Shown: positions 47,855 through 60,530 of the stretch, piece after piece | Layout of the letters: every line of letters begins with the position of its first letter | Position numbering within the stretch: the first letter of the stretch is position 1 | NCBI GenBank assembly: GCA_023897205.1 | Contig: JAHWDD010000003.1 | Span: 3,227,665 to 3,291,664 of the forward strand | Length of the DNA stretch: 64,000 nucleotides | Direction: 5' to 3' | Origin: Exophiala sp. HKRS030 | Taxonomy: Eukaryota; Ascomycota; Eurotiomycetes; Chaetothyriales; Herpotrichiellaceae | Position numbers and translations under genes: made by a program | Notes under the pieces: generated by a model | The model's database searches: none | What the model was told of the DNA's origin: nothing | Seen by the model: only the letters and a program-made list of their open reading frames with translations

Positions 47855-50785
47855 ATGGCACCGCAGCAACTTTATTATCCTCATCTCCACCATGTCCTCG
47901 ATCTTGAGACTGCCACCATTCAAGACCTCCAACTCACCATCCAGACCTTCCCCATCATTGACAATCATGCGCACAACCTTTTAACCGACGAGAATGCTTA
48001 TGGCTCGCCCGACTATCCCTTCGAGTCAATCACATCTGAGGCTCAGGGACATGCCTTACTCGATCATGTCCACACCTCTCTGCCTCACATCCGCGGAATA
48101 AAACAACTCGCAGAATTCTACCAGTGTCCAGACACCCTCCAGGATGTCAAATCTGCTCGATACGAATGGATTCGTCGCGACTATCCTGCCCTGATAAGAA
48201 GGTCACTAGAAGGTACACACGCAATCATGATGGACGACGGTCTGTCGCAAGATATCATATACCCTTACAAATGGCACCGCCAATTCGTACCTACCGTCTC
48301 GAGAATAGTGAGGATCGAAACAATTGCTGCCGATCTGCTAGAGAATCTTGCCCACGCTGCTGGCTTTATGAGAGTCGGTCTCGATGCCGATTGGGACATC
48401 AGCCAGACTGAAAGCTTCCTTGTCCGTTTCAACACCGTCTTTCGCAATCAGATTCGCACCCTGGCCAATGACCCCGATGTAAGGGGTTTCAAATCTGTCA
48501 TTTGCTATCGAACCGGTCTAGATGTGTCCCTAGACAGCCGCAAAAACTTCCGACCTCAACAGTCCCTGACCGAGTCAAATCTTCTCCAATCCTTCCATGA
48601 CTTTTTACAACGTGCTGTCCGAGACCATAAATACCGTATCCAACAGAAAGAGGTCAACGACTATCTCGTCGTGGCCGTTTGTGATGTCTTGGAAAAGCTC
48701 ATCGACACAGACGGCGAGAATGTCCCTTTTCAATTTCACACCGGCCTAGGTGACGCCGATCTAAATCTCATCAAATCAAATCCTGCCTATATGCAACCTC
48801 TAATCGAAGCATTCCCCAATGTTGATTTTGTTCTTCTCCACTCTGCTTACCCCTTTACCCGAGAGGCTGGATTCTTGGCCACATCCTACTCCAATGCATG
48901 GTTGGACATCGGTGAGGTCTTTCCAATGTTGTCCAGAGACGGAGAGGACTCGGTTCTTCGTCAAGCTCTAGAGATCACTCCAAGTTCCAAAATCTTGTGG
49001 AGTACCGATGGTCACTTCTATCCTGAGACCTATTGGCTGGCCAACAAACAATTCCGCGAAACATTACAGCGGCTTTTGACATCGTACGTCGCAGCTGATG
49101 ATATAACTGTTGCTCAAGCTATCAATATGGCTGTCGATATTCTGTTCTGGAACTCAAACACACTGTACAAGCTTGACGAAGAGCGTCGATTCCCCGAACT
49201 GCTCCAAGCCTGTGGCCGAGCCACCGCGGAGAGCCTCCGCACTCTGACCAACGGTAGTTCTAAGCCCGCTTCATTCAGGTCAAATGCAAGCACCGCTGTC
49301 GCTATGGCCGGTCCCTCTGGCGATAGGAGGCCATCTGCGTCTCTCTTGTCGCTGCCAGGAGCCTCTGGCAGCCAAGCTGTCCGGTCGGGCAGTATTGGCG
49401 GTGCTACCACCCAGTCGGCAAACACTGTTTCCGCCCAATCAATCACCATATTTGATACCTTCATGCAGGCTAATCCAGGTGTCAAGTACATCTGGCTTCA
49501 ATTCCTCGACTACACGGGTACCCTTCGGAATCGCATGGTGACGGTCTCACAATTCCGTAAACAAATCTCGACAGGAAAACAATCTTACGTCACCTCTGCT
49601 CTGACCAGATTACTACAGGACGATAGCCCTTCAACAGGATGCTCCAGCACAGGCCAATTCTTCCTTGAACCCGACCTATCGACGTTGCAACTCAACAAAG
49701 GAATCCCATCACCATCTGCCACGGTGCAAACATGGTGGATGGCAGACACAGAGCGGCCACCGGCGACGGAGCCGTTCGACCGATGCCCGCGTTGGGCACT
49801 GCAGTCCCAGGTCAATGCGCTTCGAGACGAGTTCGGGCTCACGACTCTGATTGGGTTTGAGATCGAGGTGGTCTTCATGCGACCCATATACAACGAAGAT
49901 CAGTCCGATTTCATTGACTTTAAACCGCTCACCATGATTCACTCGTGGTCCAACCTAACGTATAAACAACTCGACGCCGTGCCGATGGTCGAGGAGATAG
50001 TCGAAGCCCTGGGCGAACTCGACATCCACCTACCCGTGTTCCACGCAGAATCGGCTCCCGGGCAATGGGAATTTGCGCTGCCAGCCAGTGAGCCCGTCAA
50101 GGCTGTCGACGACCTATTCAAAGCCAAAGACGTGATCCGCAACATCGCCAAACGCCACGGCCTCAAGGCTACACTATACCCACGGCCCTTCAAGAACACC
50201 TGCGGCAGCGCATGCCATGCCCACTTCAGTATCAACGGGTCTAACGAGGCAGTCCAGCAATTCGAATCACCCTTCCTCGCGGGCGTGCTGGAACACCTCC
50301 CAGCAATCTTGGCATTCACGCTACCCATCGAGGCATCCTACGAGCGCGTCAACGCCGGTATCTGGGCCGGCGGCGAGTACGTTTGCTGGGGCACGCAGAA
50401 CAAAGAAGTCCCGTTGCGCAAATGCGGACCCGGCCATTGGGAACTCAAGACCATCGACGGCATCGGCAACGCCTACATCAGCATCGCCGCACTGTTGGCA
50501 GCGGGCCTGCACGGCTTGCGTGACGAACTTCCGCTCCAGCATAAAGACTGTCCAGGCGATCCCACAGCCATCGGCGAGGAAGCCCGCATCGCCCTAGGCA
50601 TCACGACAAAACTACCGAATACATTAGAACTCAGTCTGAAAGCCCTCGATAGAGACAAGGTCCTGAGGAGAGCACTCGGATATGCACTGGTCGACGACTA
50701 CCACGCCACAACGACGAGTCTGATGGAGAAGCTCAGAAACCTTCCGGAAAACCCGAGGCGTTGTTGGTTGATGAGTCGGTATTGA
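47855..50785 (+). CDS. fluG: FluG-like amidohydrolase-glutamine synthetase fusion
   Basis: Intronless, 976 residues. The N-terminal half is an amidohydrolase-2 TIM barrel: metal-binding DNHAHN at about residues 36-41, FQFHTGLGD, the VLLHSAYPFTREAG strand and WSTDGHFYPETYW. After a Ser/Ala-rich linker (about 470-530) comes a type I glutamine synthetase module. It starts IWLQFLDYTGTLRNRMV and contains GFEIEVVFM, HAESAPGQWEFALP, CGSACHAHFS, NAGIWAGGEYVCWGTQNKEVPLRKC and HWELKTIDGIGNAYISIAALLAAGLHGL. The same fusion defines A. nidulans FluG, needed to make an extracellular signal for asexual sporulation, and related plant NodGS proteins. Cytosolic. Whether this one acts in conidiation or in nitrogen metabolism is inference. 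Confidence 0.93.
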   Translation: MAPQQLYYPHLHHVLDLETATIQDLQLTIQTFPIIDNHAHNLLTDENAYGSPDYPFESITSEAQGHALLDHVHTSLPHIRGIKQLAEFYQCPDTLQDVKSARYEWIRRDYPALIRRSLEGTHAIMMDDGLSQDIIYPYKWHRQFVPTVSRIVRIETIAADLLENLAHAAGFMRVGLDADWDISQTESFLVRFNTVFRNQIRTLANDPDVRGFKSVICYRTGLDVSLDSRKNFRPQQSLTESNLLQSFHDFLQRAVRDHKYRIQQKEVNDYLVVAVCDVLEKLIDTDGENVPFQFHTGLGDADLNLIKSNPAYMQPLIEAFPNVDFVLLHSAYPFTREAGFLATSYSNAWLDIGEVFPMLSRDGEDSVLRQALEITPSSKILWSTDGHFYPETYWLANKQFRETLQRLLTSYVAADDITVAQAINMAVDILFWNSNTLYKLDEERRFPELLQACGRATAESLRTLTNGSSKPASFRSNASTAVAMAGPSGDRRPSASLLSLPGASGSQAVRSGSIGGATTQSANTVSAQSITIFDTFMQANPGVKYIWLQFLDYTGTLRNRMVTVSQFRKQISTGKQSYVTSALTRLLQDDSPSTGCSSTGQFFLEPDLSTLQLNKGIPSPSATVQTWWMADTERPPATEPFDRCPRWALQSQVNALRDEFGLTTLIGFEIEVVFMRPIYNEDQSDFIDFKPLTMIHSWSNLTYKQLDAVPMVEEIVEALGELDIHLPVFHAESAPGQWEFALPASEPVKAVDDLFKAKDVIRNIAKRHGLKATLYPRPFKNTCGSACHAHFSINGSNEAVQQFESPFLAGVLEHLPAILAFTLPIEASYERVNAGIWAGGEYVCWGTQNKEVPLRKCGPGHWELKTIDGIGNAYISIAALLAAGLHGLRDELPLQHKDCPGDPTAIGEEARIALGITTKLPNTLELSLKALDRDKVLRRALGYALVDDYHATTTSLMEKLRNLPENPRRCWLMSRY

Positions 50786-51771
50786 TCGACGGAGCGATTC
50801 CATGCTGATTCATGTACAGATGGTTTGGGAATTGGCTTGGGGTGTTTTGCACCATTTTCGGGGTAAAGGACTTACGTGCTTCTCGCAACGGAAGCGAACA
50901 TTTCAACCCGTAATACTTACTATTCGAGGGGGTGGGAGGTTCTTCGTGCTTCTACCTAACTAGTGTTTCGCGGCTTCACATCAGCTCCCAAAAGAGCGAA
51001 TAGTGCGGTGATTCGAATTGGGAATTGAAGCTTACTGGTTTTCTGCAATGGGGCTGACTAGAGCTGCTATAGGTGTGCTTGGAGCGGCTTACATTCATCG
51101 ACCGATCGACTGACATATATGTATTTTCTAAGTGTTGCTGATGATCTTTCGTACTTAGATACCTACTGTACTTAGTTATAATTTCTCTCTCACCCCCCCC
51201 CCTCTCTCTCCCTTTGTCTTCATGCATGAGTCGTATGAGTTATGGGTATATATCGGACTTGCACGTATGATAAATATACAATTCACTATCGTGTTTCTGA
51301 TTGTACGCATAATTTATCGCACTATGCATTTCAATCTCCGTGGGACGGAGAGATCAGGTACATAATTAGAGGCCTAATGTGTTTGAATGTCTTGTTCTCA
51401 AGGTTTATCTCATAGGGAGGTATTTATGTTCAATTTCTGACGTGTAGTAATAGTCGATTCGTAGGCCTGATTCATATTCACAAGTTTGATCACCATCCGC
51501 TCAGGAGTCAGAGCCAAGCACCAGGTATATTAGGATCATCGAGACAGCTCTGACATAATCTTTGATTCCCCTTCCAACTCTTAGCATTCACATTAGTGTC
51601 AGAGGATGAGCCCGCTTCGCTCTCTCTCCTCACCCACCAATCTTCCATATCTGCACCACATTTTCCGCAACTCGTGTCACTCTCTAGGGGTGTAGTGAGA
51701 CTAGATTGAGATTTATTATTGAAAGATATTCGCCCCGAGCTATCGTTCGCCGTGACTCGGCTAGGTAGAAT
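50786..51771. other. Intergenic, convergent 3' regions
   Basis: Nearly 1 kb without gene. Includes a polypyrimidine run (about 51184-51216). The genes on both sides end toward it. Confidence 0.55.
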
Positions 51772-53113
51772 CTATTTGCCTGTACGGTTCACAAAGAAAC
51801 ACGAAAGCTCTTTTAAGAATGGAGCGCGTGCTGGGGCGATATCTTGTGACGGAACAGGAGTGTGTGATTTTTGAGATGCGCAAGTGTCCATCATTGCGCT
51901 TGATCCTTTGCGAAGAGACAATTTGGTCTTCAGAGTCGATGGTCTGCGGCGGACGAGTTTGTTTGCCGGCCCACTAAATGCCTTGGATGAGGAACTGTGT
52001 TGGACGGACTGAGAGTGCACCAGATTATTCTGTCGAACCTCCTTCATATGAGCTAAACTAGGTAAGCTTGGTGTTGGTGTTGTAAGTCCTCCGTCAGATA
52101 CTCCATGTAGTGGTTCAGAGACGTTACAATCTTGTATGGAGGTGACTGCTTGTACCTTTTCTGGTTTCACCACATCCACGGCCACAGGAGATCTTGGATT
52201 TGGAAGGATCGACAAATCTAGTGTGGAAATTGAACCTGGGCCTTGCTCCAAGCCGGGTGCACTGATTGAGACTTTTCCGGGCAAGGGAATTTCTGCTTTC
52301 GCTGGCGCTGTGTTTGGAATCGATACTTGGCTAGGATTTGCATATTTCGATATCTTTTTCGCAAGAGCCAAAGTCTCGAGGTCGAACGGGGTTGTTGTTT
52401 GTGTCGATTTTGCCCTTTTCTGGGAGGGCAGGAGCGACATCCACTGCGGTTGTGGTCTGGCCTGTTGATCATGTCTGGGGGTACCAACTGGGCCTGCACC
52501 TAGAGGGTGATAGAGTGAGATCAATGACTGGTGCTCACTCAACAATCTCTTCGGTGCCTTGATCTCTGCCGAGGGTATGTGAGACGCTCTTGTGTGTTGT
52601 TCCAATCTGCCGACCGAGTCAGGATGTTGACTGCATCGTGAACATACTGGTGGATCATCGACAATGATCTCACGCTTATGGGGTCGCCCTTGGTTGTCCA
52701 AGTAGAGTGGTTGTGCTAGAGGTGACTGTTACATTGTTAGCACTGCGAATGAACCTGCGTTCGTGACTGACGGCACAGAGGAGGCATGAAAAACAGCCCC
52801 AATGCCACTAGCACCAGCCAAATCCTACTGCATCTGATCTTCTAAAGACAACTTCTCCACAACGCCAGCATATACTGACAGTGTATATCCATCTCCAGCA
52901 GTCCAAACACACGATGCGGCTTCCAGTTCCAAAGACGTATGGGGGTGTCTCGTGCTCGGCCCAACATACAGTACATATGAAGGTATATTCAGACTGTGTT
53001 CTCTTGGGCTCAGTTGTAGATTTTGAGGGCTCCCGTGGCGTCGAAGTCAAGGTCGGTGGGCTGTATGAGTATGGACGCAGGGTTGGGGAGAAAACATGCT
53101 GTGGGAATGCCAT
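51772..53113 (-). CDS. Cys-rich zinc-binding protein (hypothetical)
   Basis: Exon 1 is 52829-53113, the intron 52726-52828 (GTAGGA..CTAACA..AACAG) and exon 2 51772-52725; the junction FRRSDA|SPLAQP is in frame, giving 412 residues. The N-terminal 95 residues carry three CxxC pairs: FICTVCWAEHE, IVCLDCWRW and SICWRCGEVVF. A fourth pair, VCSRCSQHPDSV, with a nearby His, lies just after the intron. Eight Cys in regular pairs would bind two zinc ions, as in LIM or cross-brace folds. The rest is Ser/Pro-rich and disordered, ending with a basic stretch RRRPSTLKTKLSLRKGS. Not recognised further; a nuclear or ubiquitin-related role would be guesswork. Confidence 0.7.
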
Positions 53114-53311
53114 GAAAAAAAAAAGAATGTGATACGCAATTCGAACCAGGTCAATTCAATCAGAGTTGGGAAATAAGGATCTTGCTCCTGCCATAGACAA
53201 AGTGATTATGCGATTAATGTCCTCCAGAACGCCTTCCTTAATTCTGCGATGATAGAACGCCGCTCTTTTTCACATGGCAGGCATTCCGCGATGCTGGCAA
53301 GTGTCGACAGC

Positions 53312-53904
53312 TTAAAATCCCCAGTGCGATTTCGACAGCCAAGCAGCATAAGTGGACAGACCAGTAACATAAGCCAAAGTACCGAAATACCCGACTGGAC
53401 GTCCCCATCCAAGTGAATTCTTCGCCCGAAGCCCGAACTCAACATGTACCACTCGGAAAAAGAGCAAGAGAAGGAGAGCTCCAGTCAAGAAGACTGGGTT
53501 GCCACCATTTAACTCGACGAAAGAAGTGACGATCAGTGCGAGAGGGACATTTTCGACAAAGTTGCCATGGCACCTCGAGGCGACAAGAAGGCTATTTGAT
53601 TCTGTCGCAGCTTTGGCTTTGGCTTGTTTGGCGTCACCCTCCCCTTTGGCTTCGACGTTGTTGCCCATGAACGTATTGGCCTCAACTCGGACCAAGCTGG
53701 TGCGAAGAGCTAACAGAGCATAGTAAAATCCAAATGCTAGGCCCAATTAGAATCCTGTGTATCATTCGACGAGGTGAAGACATACCTGGAGCAAAGGTTG
53801 CAGTGACCGGGAGGAGTGCAGGAGTTTGTAATCCAAGTGCTTTCTAGTTTTAGCGGTGAACCTTAAGAATTTGTTTTGGACATTTATTTACCTGACAGAG
53901 ACAT
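53312..53904 (-). CDS. MAPEG-family membrane protein
   Basis: Three exons: 53892-53904 (13 nt, encoding MSLS), 53786-53839 and 53312-53736. The introns are 53840-53891 (GTAAAT..AGAAAG) and 53737-53785 (GTATGT..CTAATT..CCTAG). The joined reading is in frame and encodes 163 residues beginning MSLSALGLQTPALLPVTATF. Four hydrophobic segments fit the MAPEG four-helix fold. Characteristic parts are FYYALLALRTSLVR, SRCHGNFVENVPLALI (the conserved R-x-x-x-N-x-x-E-N pattern), LLFFRVVHVEFGLRA and GRPVGYFGTLAYVTG. The family uses glutathione in membranes. The closest type is the bacterial YecN/fungal MAPEG group; the substrate is unknown. The very short first exon explains why the start is easy to miss. 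Confidence 0.88.
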
Positions 53905-56450
53905 TTTGATGATTGTGATGATTGTTGATTTTGTGATTGCGACGGGTGACGAGGTTGAATGGATGTTGGTCAGGAGTTGCACATCACTCACCAGGACGAA
54001 GGTCCAACCATATATTTATCTTCTTAGACCATGCTATTGCTGAGTGACTTACCTTGGTTTCGTGAAAATCCTTCGAACGGGCTTGAGATCACAGCCTGCC
54101 TGAATGTCAAGCGCTGGACCAAATTTGGGCAGAGTAACGTCATTTCGACTTTCACGATCACGGACGAGAGAAGAGAGCCTGTCCACGTCGGCGTAGGTGG
54201 TTCCTCTTTCGGCCTACTTACACATTCTGCTTTGAGGATAGCTCGTTGCTGACACCAGAGGTCGAATCTGGGCCAAGAGATCCTTTGCCGGGCCGAACAA
54301 GTCGCAAATCCCTTTTACTCAAATAGCGACATACCCATCGAGAACGTCAATTGTAGCCGATGTGCAACCCCTGTCTGGGTGTCTAAGCCATCCCAAGCTC
54401 TTGGAGCCTGGGCACATGAGTTTTGGATTGGGGATCACTCCCCGACAGCCAATCATTGTAACAAGTGTCTTTGATTGCGCCAAAATTTGGAATCATAACC
54501 AGATAATAGTTGCTAAAGACAATTCTTGGTGGAGGATCCAGGCACCGATGCTACTCAGGACCGCAACGGCCGTTAATTACCTCATCGAGCTACTCTTTCG
54601 AACTATGCTTCCGAAGCACTGAGCACAAAGGTAGCCAATTTCCTAGCCGAAGTATTCGATCCAGTCGGCTGCGTTGATTGATGACTGGCTTGGTCATAAT
54701 TTAGACCAATGATAGTGAAATACTCAACCTTTGTTCCTCCCCAGTTCAACGTTCAAGGAGTGAATGCCGCACGATCTGATGTTTGCATAAAGTCATCTCA
54801 TCGTAATCCAAGATCCCCGTCTTCAAGAAACTAAGCAGCCGGTAGTATAATGAACAAATCTGTCATCGTAAAAGAACACTTCTCTGGTGGGGTGTGAGTT
54901 TGCTGTGATAATAATTCAACTGATTCAGATCCACTTTGGCAGCATTTTGGCCGCACAGAATCTACTTGGAGAGTCCACGAATATAGCCAATCTTATTCGT
55001 GGTATGTAGACTTCGAGATGACTATCACACCTGCAACGTAAGACTATAGTCATAGGGGCCTCAATGCAAGGCGCAGAAAAGGGATATCATTTTCAAACTT
55101 GAATTCCTGCTGCAACGATGGCTGTAGTTCTGAGTCGTGGTATTAGGAAAACTTGTAGCGCAGACCCGGACCCAGCCTTTTCTTCAAGCACGTTCGGCCG
55201 GGACTTCTTTCGTGTCGTGCGATGGTCTGTGAACCAATTGAATGAAGATGTCATGATCGAGACCAAGGTCTGGAGTCCTTGCGAGTTGAGACAACTTTGA
55301 TCCAGCCCTGACAATACTATGAAAGATTCGAGAAGTGTTCATGGACTAGATCTGCATCAATCCCTGAACAACGGGAATGTCATCATGCCTGGCAAACGTC
55401 TTTCCGGGGACTAAAGCCCGCAATCCGAGATTTCAAAATTCTCAGAAAATAGAATCTGAAGACACTGGATGATGCCTATATCTTCGCGTGGCGCAGTACT
55501 GTGCAGGGACTTAGGCAGAGGAAAGGGCTGATAGAAATCGTTTCGTTGGGCCACAAAGTCGAGGTTGTGCTTTGACACGCCCGACGTAACTCATTGCTCA
55601 ATGGTCAGCTGTTCCATCAAGTCACCTTCGAGCGACGTTGGACCAGAGGCTTCTATCACATGTACCATCATGCTCAAAAATTATACTGTAAAAAGTTAGA
55701 AGGACAAGACACTCGCTCCGGCTGCCTTGGAATCCTGAGGCCGACTCTAGACGCACACCAGTCATCTGATTGGCAAGACGAACGAACCAGAGCATCTTTT
55801 CGAGCGAACAAGGGAGCCGTGGTAGTAGATGTTTGAGGGATGAATGAGTCTCATGACATCTCATTCGAGCCGGCATAACATACTTCATTGCACATCTTCG
55901 CACGGAGGGCTTCCTGTCGAACACTGACTTGGAAGGGAGAAAGCGTGAGACCCTTCGAGCAAGCGATGGATATAAGGCGGTGACCGCTCGCAACTAGGTA
56001 TTGGAACACTTGTTTACAGTGCTACTTTGTTGGACACATACCTCAAAATGATCCAGCCATGATCAGACCAGTGAAGATGGCCTTGACCTCGTTGACAAGC
56101 TGTTTTTCCTGGCTGGGGCGGTTGTTCTAAAGGTGCCCACATTGCTTGGAGGTTAGACTAGTGGAGGCGGATAATGCCATAGTACAATGATCCTATTAGG
56201 CTTGGTGGTCTCAATCTATGGGTCATCGTCAACCAAAAACACGGGAGCTCCATCTTGATGAGAGTGGACCGTGGAGATGTCGCTTCGCTGGTCAACTCAG
56301 AAGCTCCAGCCATATTCTGCTTGATATTAGACCAGAAATGGGCCATTCCACGGGTTATTCAGGATCGCCCTATGGCCGCTCAGATCTGAATGGGGCCTCA
56401 AAGATATGACCGACGTCCTCCAAGATGGCATTTGATTGAAATCTGATATC
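53905..56450. other. Gene-free stretch
   Basis: Short frames (up to about 120 codons at 55622-55993 minus) without recognisable features. Composition is ordinary and no repeats are obvious by eye. Confidence 0.5.
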
Positions 56451-58723
56451 GATGCCCTTTTTGGCCCGGTTGGTCGCTGAAGATGTATCTCAGTACTGAT
56501 CATCTCAGAGAATGTACCCTGGAGTGAGTTGTGTAGAAGGAGTGTTGTAAGCGCGGTAGCACCTGATCAAGAGTTGTAGGATCTTCGTTGTCAATCCAAA
56601 CCATGACACGGCGTCCAGGTCCAAGTATAAAACCGTCAGCACCTCGTCTCGCCCTGGGACACTTCGCGGGCATGTGCATGATGAGCGTCAATTCATATCA
56701 CCGATCAATTGTGGACATGTCGCTCCATAGCCCTTAACATACGCTGGTTAGCATATATAAAGCCCATCCCACTTTGGCCCGGTCACGTGGCATCGCCTGG
56801 TTAAAGTGGCCTGGACGAGGTAACTTGACCACAGGGACCTAGAAGAGATGGATCACAATGAAGTGAGTAACAGGGTAAACAAGCTGGTTCGCCTTTCAAA
56901 GCATGGTTATAATACCCGGACACGTAGCCGTCATAAACCCGGCCGGCCACAACGGCCTACTGGATGGGTAGCAATTGATCTGGGAGGAAACGTCCTGGAA
57001 GGAATTGGCATTGCGTGGATAGAAGAAGGACCTGGCAAGTAGCCTGGTCTAGATAGGCAGCTTCCACAGCCTATGTTTCGTCCTAGAAGAGCTGCCCGGC
57101 CAGCATCGAGTAGTCTCGGGGCCGGGTAGGTGTTTGCCTGCGACGCGAGGGATTCATAGGAAGTGACTTTGCTTAAGTAGATGAGGAGCTTGTCGAGTGG
57201 TCTGAGCCAGACAATTAGCTCCCATAGCCAATGTGGTGTCCCAGAACTGTGACCCGGCCTGTAGCGAGTGGCCTGTTATGAGGCTCGCTGGCCTGGTGGG
57301 AATTGGGGATGGATGAAATGCCCTGGGTACAGATAGCGTTGCTTGGATAAATGAAGAGCTCTTTCTGTGATCTGGCCTAGACAGAACGGCTTCCATAGCC
57401 TGTGTTGTGTCCTCGACGAGTAGCCCGGCCAGTATTGGGTCGCCCGGCCAGCATCAAGTGACATGGCCTGGCTTGGATTTGACGATGGGATGGAGAGTAT
57501 GTGAACTGGTATAGTGTGACCCAGTAACTAGAGGCTTTCATGATGGCCTGGATGAGTTAGGATATCATTGAATAGCCCGCCGGATGAGTGAGTGGCTTGG
57601 ACAATCGACAGGCCCTGCTGAGGGAGTGGCCTGGTTGAAGTGAGTGGCCTGTCAGAAAGTAACTCATCCTAAGAACGAACTGTCGATCCACCAGCGACCG
57701 GGACGAGACTGCTGAGCGTCCTGGATGAGTAGTATGAGATGCTGGCAGTAATAAAAACAACCCTGTGGTGGGGCAATGTGGTGAGTGGCCCTGGCAAGGG
57801 TTCTAGGCATGAAGTCTGGGGGGAAGGGGGAGGCAAGTGCCTAAGAAGCCCTAACCGTCCTTGGCAGTTTGGCTCAGATTAGGGGTGATGAAGTGCCTAA
57901 GGAGTTTCTCCAGGCCGCCTTCAGTAGTTAAAGAAAGCGGCCTAGGCAAGACCCCTAGGCACAGATATGGCCCGGTTGACTTAGCCTGGCCAGCCATGAA
58001 GCCTGGCTTTGGCGGACTCCATTTTATCAAAGACCTGGACATTAGCCTGGTTATTCTGGACGAGATGACGTGCACTGCACAAGATCTCCTGATAGGTGAC
58101 CTGGCTGGTGGATGACTCGATGAGATGGCCTGAGCGAGATTATTCGAACAGGCGCTTCAACCACAACGTGTGGCCTAGTCTGGAGAATTCGCTTCAGCTT
58201 GGTAAGTGACCCAGAGAAGTGGCCTGGAATGAAAATATGTCTTGGACGAGATAATCAAGGTGGGCCAGGTTTGCAGGAATGGCCGTGCCTCTTGAAAGGG
58301 CCGAAGAACCCCTAAGAAAGGCCGAGCCTATGTCAATCCACATGGCCCGGGTGAATAGGATCATATGAGCGGGCGTGGCGTCGAGTGGTAAAGTTAGTTG
58401 GCATTAGGAAGAGGCCTCAAGAAGCGGTGATATTTGTCTACAAACCTACCTAACCAGACCCTTGGTAGGTGCGTAGCCTTTGGGCCCCGGGGACAGAGAT
58501 AGGGGCGAAAGACCTGGAAAAGCAGCCTAGGACGCCTGGAGAAGTAGCCTGGAACCTGGGTAGGTAAACTGGTAATAAGGAAATGGCCCGGTGTTCCGCG
58601 TAGCGACTCCTTGCACTATACAGGGTGCTGCACAGACGGAGTAGTCTCTGTAGGTTTTCAACGCAGATGGCCTAGCAGGAGAGACAGGCCTAGATGAACT
58701 CGGGATGAAATGGCGGCCGTTCA

Positions 58724-60530
58724 GGCCACTTCTAGGTACTTGATAAGAGGCCCGCAAGGTGGCCTGGAGGAGTGGCCCAGCACCAAATGGCCCATCCTCC
58801 CACACAGTGGTTCCTGGCATCAAGTTCGTCTTTGCACAGGACGAGCAGGCTCAGTAGGCATAAGATAAGTGACTTGACTCAAGAGACCGAGCCTAGATCA
58901 GTCAGGAAGGGATTATTTGCGGTCCGGCCACTTCTAGGTACTTCAGTCACTGAGTGGCCTGGCCCTATTAAAATGGCCCGGGGTCCCTGAGGGTGACTCC
59001 TGACGTTGAATCAGATTTTACACAGAACGAGCAGCATCCTCGGGCATCAAGTAAGCGAGTTAGCTCCACAGATTCGGCGTAGATAACTCTGGGGTGAGTT
59101 GGTTGCATCCAGGCCACTTCTAGGTACTTACGGGAGGTAAGTGGCCAGATACTGGTAAAATGGCCTGGCGTTCTGCACACTATTTCCAGGCATTGGATGG
59201 GGATCTGCATATAACGAGGGGCATCTCTAGGCATTGAGGCGGATGTCCTTGCTTGAGGGACTTACCCTGGTAATGTTGGTATAGGTAGGTTATATTCAGG
59301 CCACTTTTTTCCAATAAGGTACTTGAATATATGGCCTACACCAAGTGGCCCGTCCTTTACCCCAGGAACTTCTGGCGTTGGGGGAGTCACTCTAGCAGAT
59401 GGGTCACCTTTCTAAGCATAAAGTAAGTGAGCTAGCTCCTGAAACCCGGCCTGGAAGACTCGAAAGTGAGTTGATCGTATCCAGGCCACCCCTGCCACAT
59501 AGGTACCTAAGTGTATGGCCGGGGACGAGATGGCCCGGCCTCCCTCGCAGCGACTCTAGGCGTTGGACAAGCCTCGCTACAGAATAATAGGCATCCTTAA
59601 GGCATGAAGACAGTAGCTCGCCTCGGGTGACTGTACCTGGATAGCCTGGGGGTGAGTGGGATGCAACCAGGCCACTTCTGGGGCTTCGTCAGTGGCCCGG
59701 CAGCGGTGACATGGAGCTTGATCCGTGGGGCCTAAGACCTAGCCCTTGCCTAAAAGAAACCACTACGGGGGTCAGTCAGGCACATTGGTAGCCTAGAAGA
59801 TGAACTGGCCATCCCTAATTGTGGCCCGGGCCTGAAGTCATGGGCAGCTACAAATGGCCCGGAGTTCCACACATCGGACCTCAGGATTCAATATGTCCAT
59901 CCACAGAATATATGGTCTCCTTAAGGTATGAAGAAAGTAACCTGGCTCGAAAAATTAGCCTAGATGACCCATACGTAAGTAAGCTGTATCCAGGCCACCT
60001 TTGCCCACCCCAAAGTGGCCTGGCAGGTGGCCCGGCCTTCCTGACAGTGAACCCCAACATTAGGTAAGTCCATTTACAGAATATATAGCCTCCTCCAGAC
60101 CTGAATAAAGTGATCTGGGTCGAACGACTGGCCTAAAGGGCACGGACATGAGTAAACTGCATCCAGGCCACTTCTACGTAGGTTGCAGGTGGCCCCTAGA
60201 GTGGCCCGACCTTCCTTACAATGAAACCCATCGTCAGAGAAGCCTTTTTCCACAATAAATAGCCTTCCTAGGGCATGAAGGAAGGGTCGTGGCTCAAAAG
60301 ATGAGCCACTCTGACTCAAAAGTTGAGTAACTGCACTCAGGCCACTTCTACCTATCCCGCACTGGCCTGGAAAGTGGCCGGGCGGCGCCAAATGGCCGAG
60401 GACTGATCTGACTGGAAGTTCTACGGGACCGAAATTCAACCACTTGTGATGTAGCTAGTCTGAGCATATAGCACGGGCTTGGTAAGTAAGTAGGCTCGAC
60501 GAGTAAGGACCCGGCCAATTGTGCTGGCAT
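58724..60530 (+). repeat. Degenerate ~186 bp tandem satellite
   Basis: The anchor word GGCCAC starts at 58724, 58926, 59112, 59299, 59484, 59670, 59993, 60166 and 60340. The steps are mostly 173-202 bp, with one 323 bp gap. Between anchors, related phrases recur in the same order: TAGGTACTT, AGTGGCC, AATGGCCCGG, a GACTCC..GGCGTTGG part, ACAGAAYRA, GGCATCAAGTAAGYGA and a GGTGAGT..GCATCCAGGCCAC return. Units are heavily diverged. Confidence 0.75.
59112..59146. repeat. Inverted repeat in satellite unit
   Basis: GGCCACTT at 59112-59119 and AAGTGGCC at 59139-59146 form a perfect 8 bp inverted repeat around a 19 bp centre. Neighbouring units keep partial versions of both arms. Confidence 0.75.

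Noticed and set aside
58370..58460. Possible tRNA (GTGGCGTCGAGTGGTAA resembles an A box)
   Set aside because: No B box or foldable arms downstream within tRNA length.
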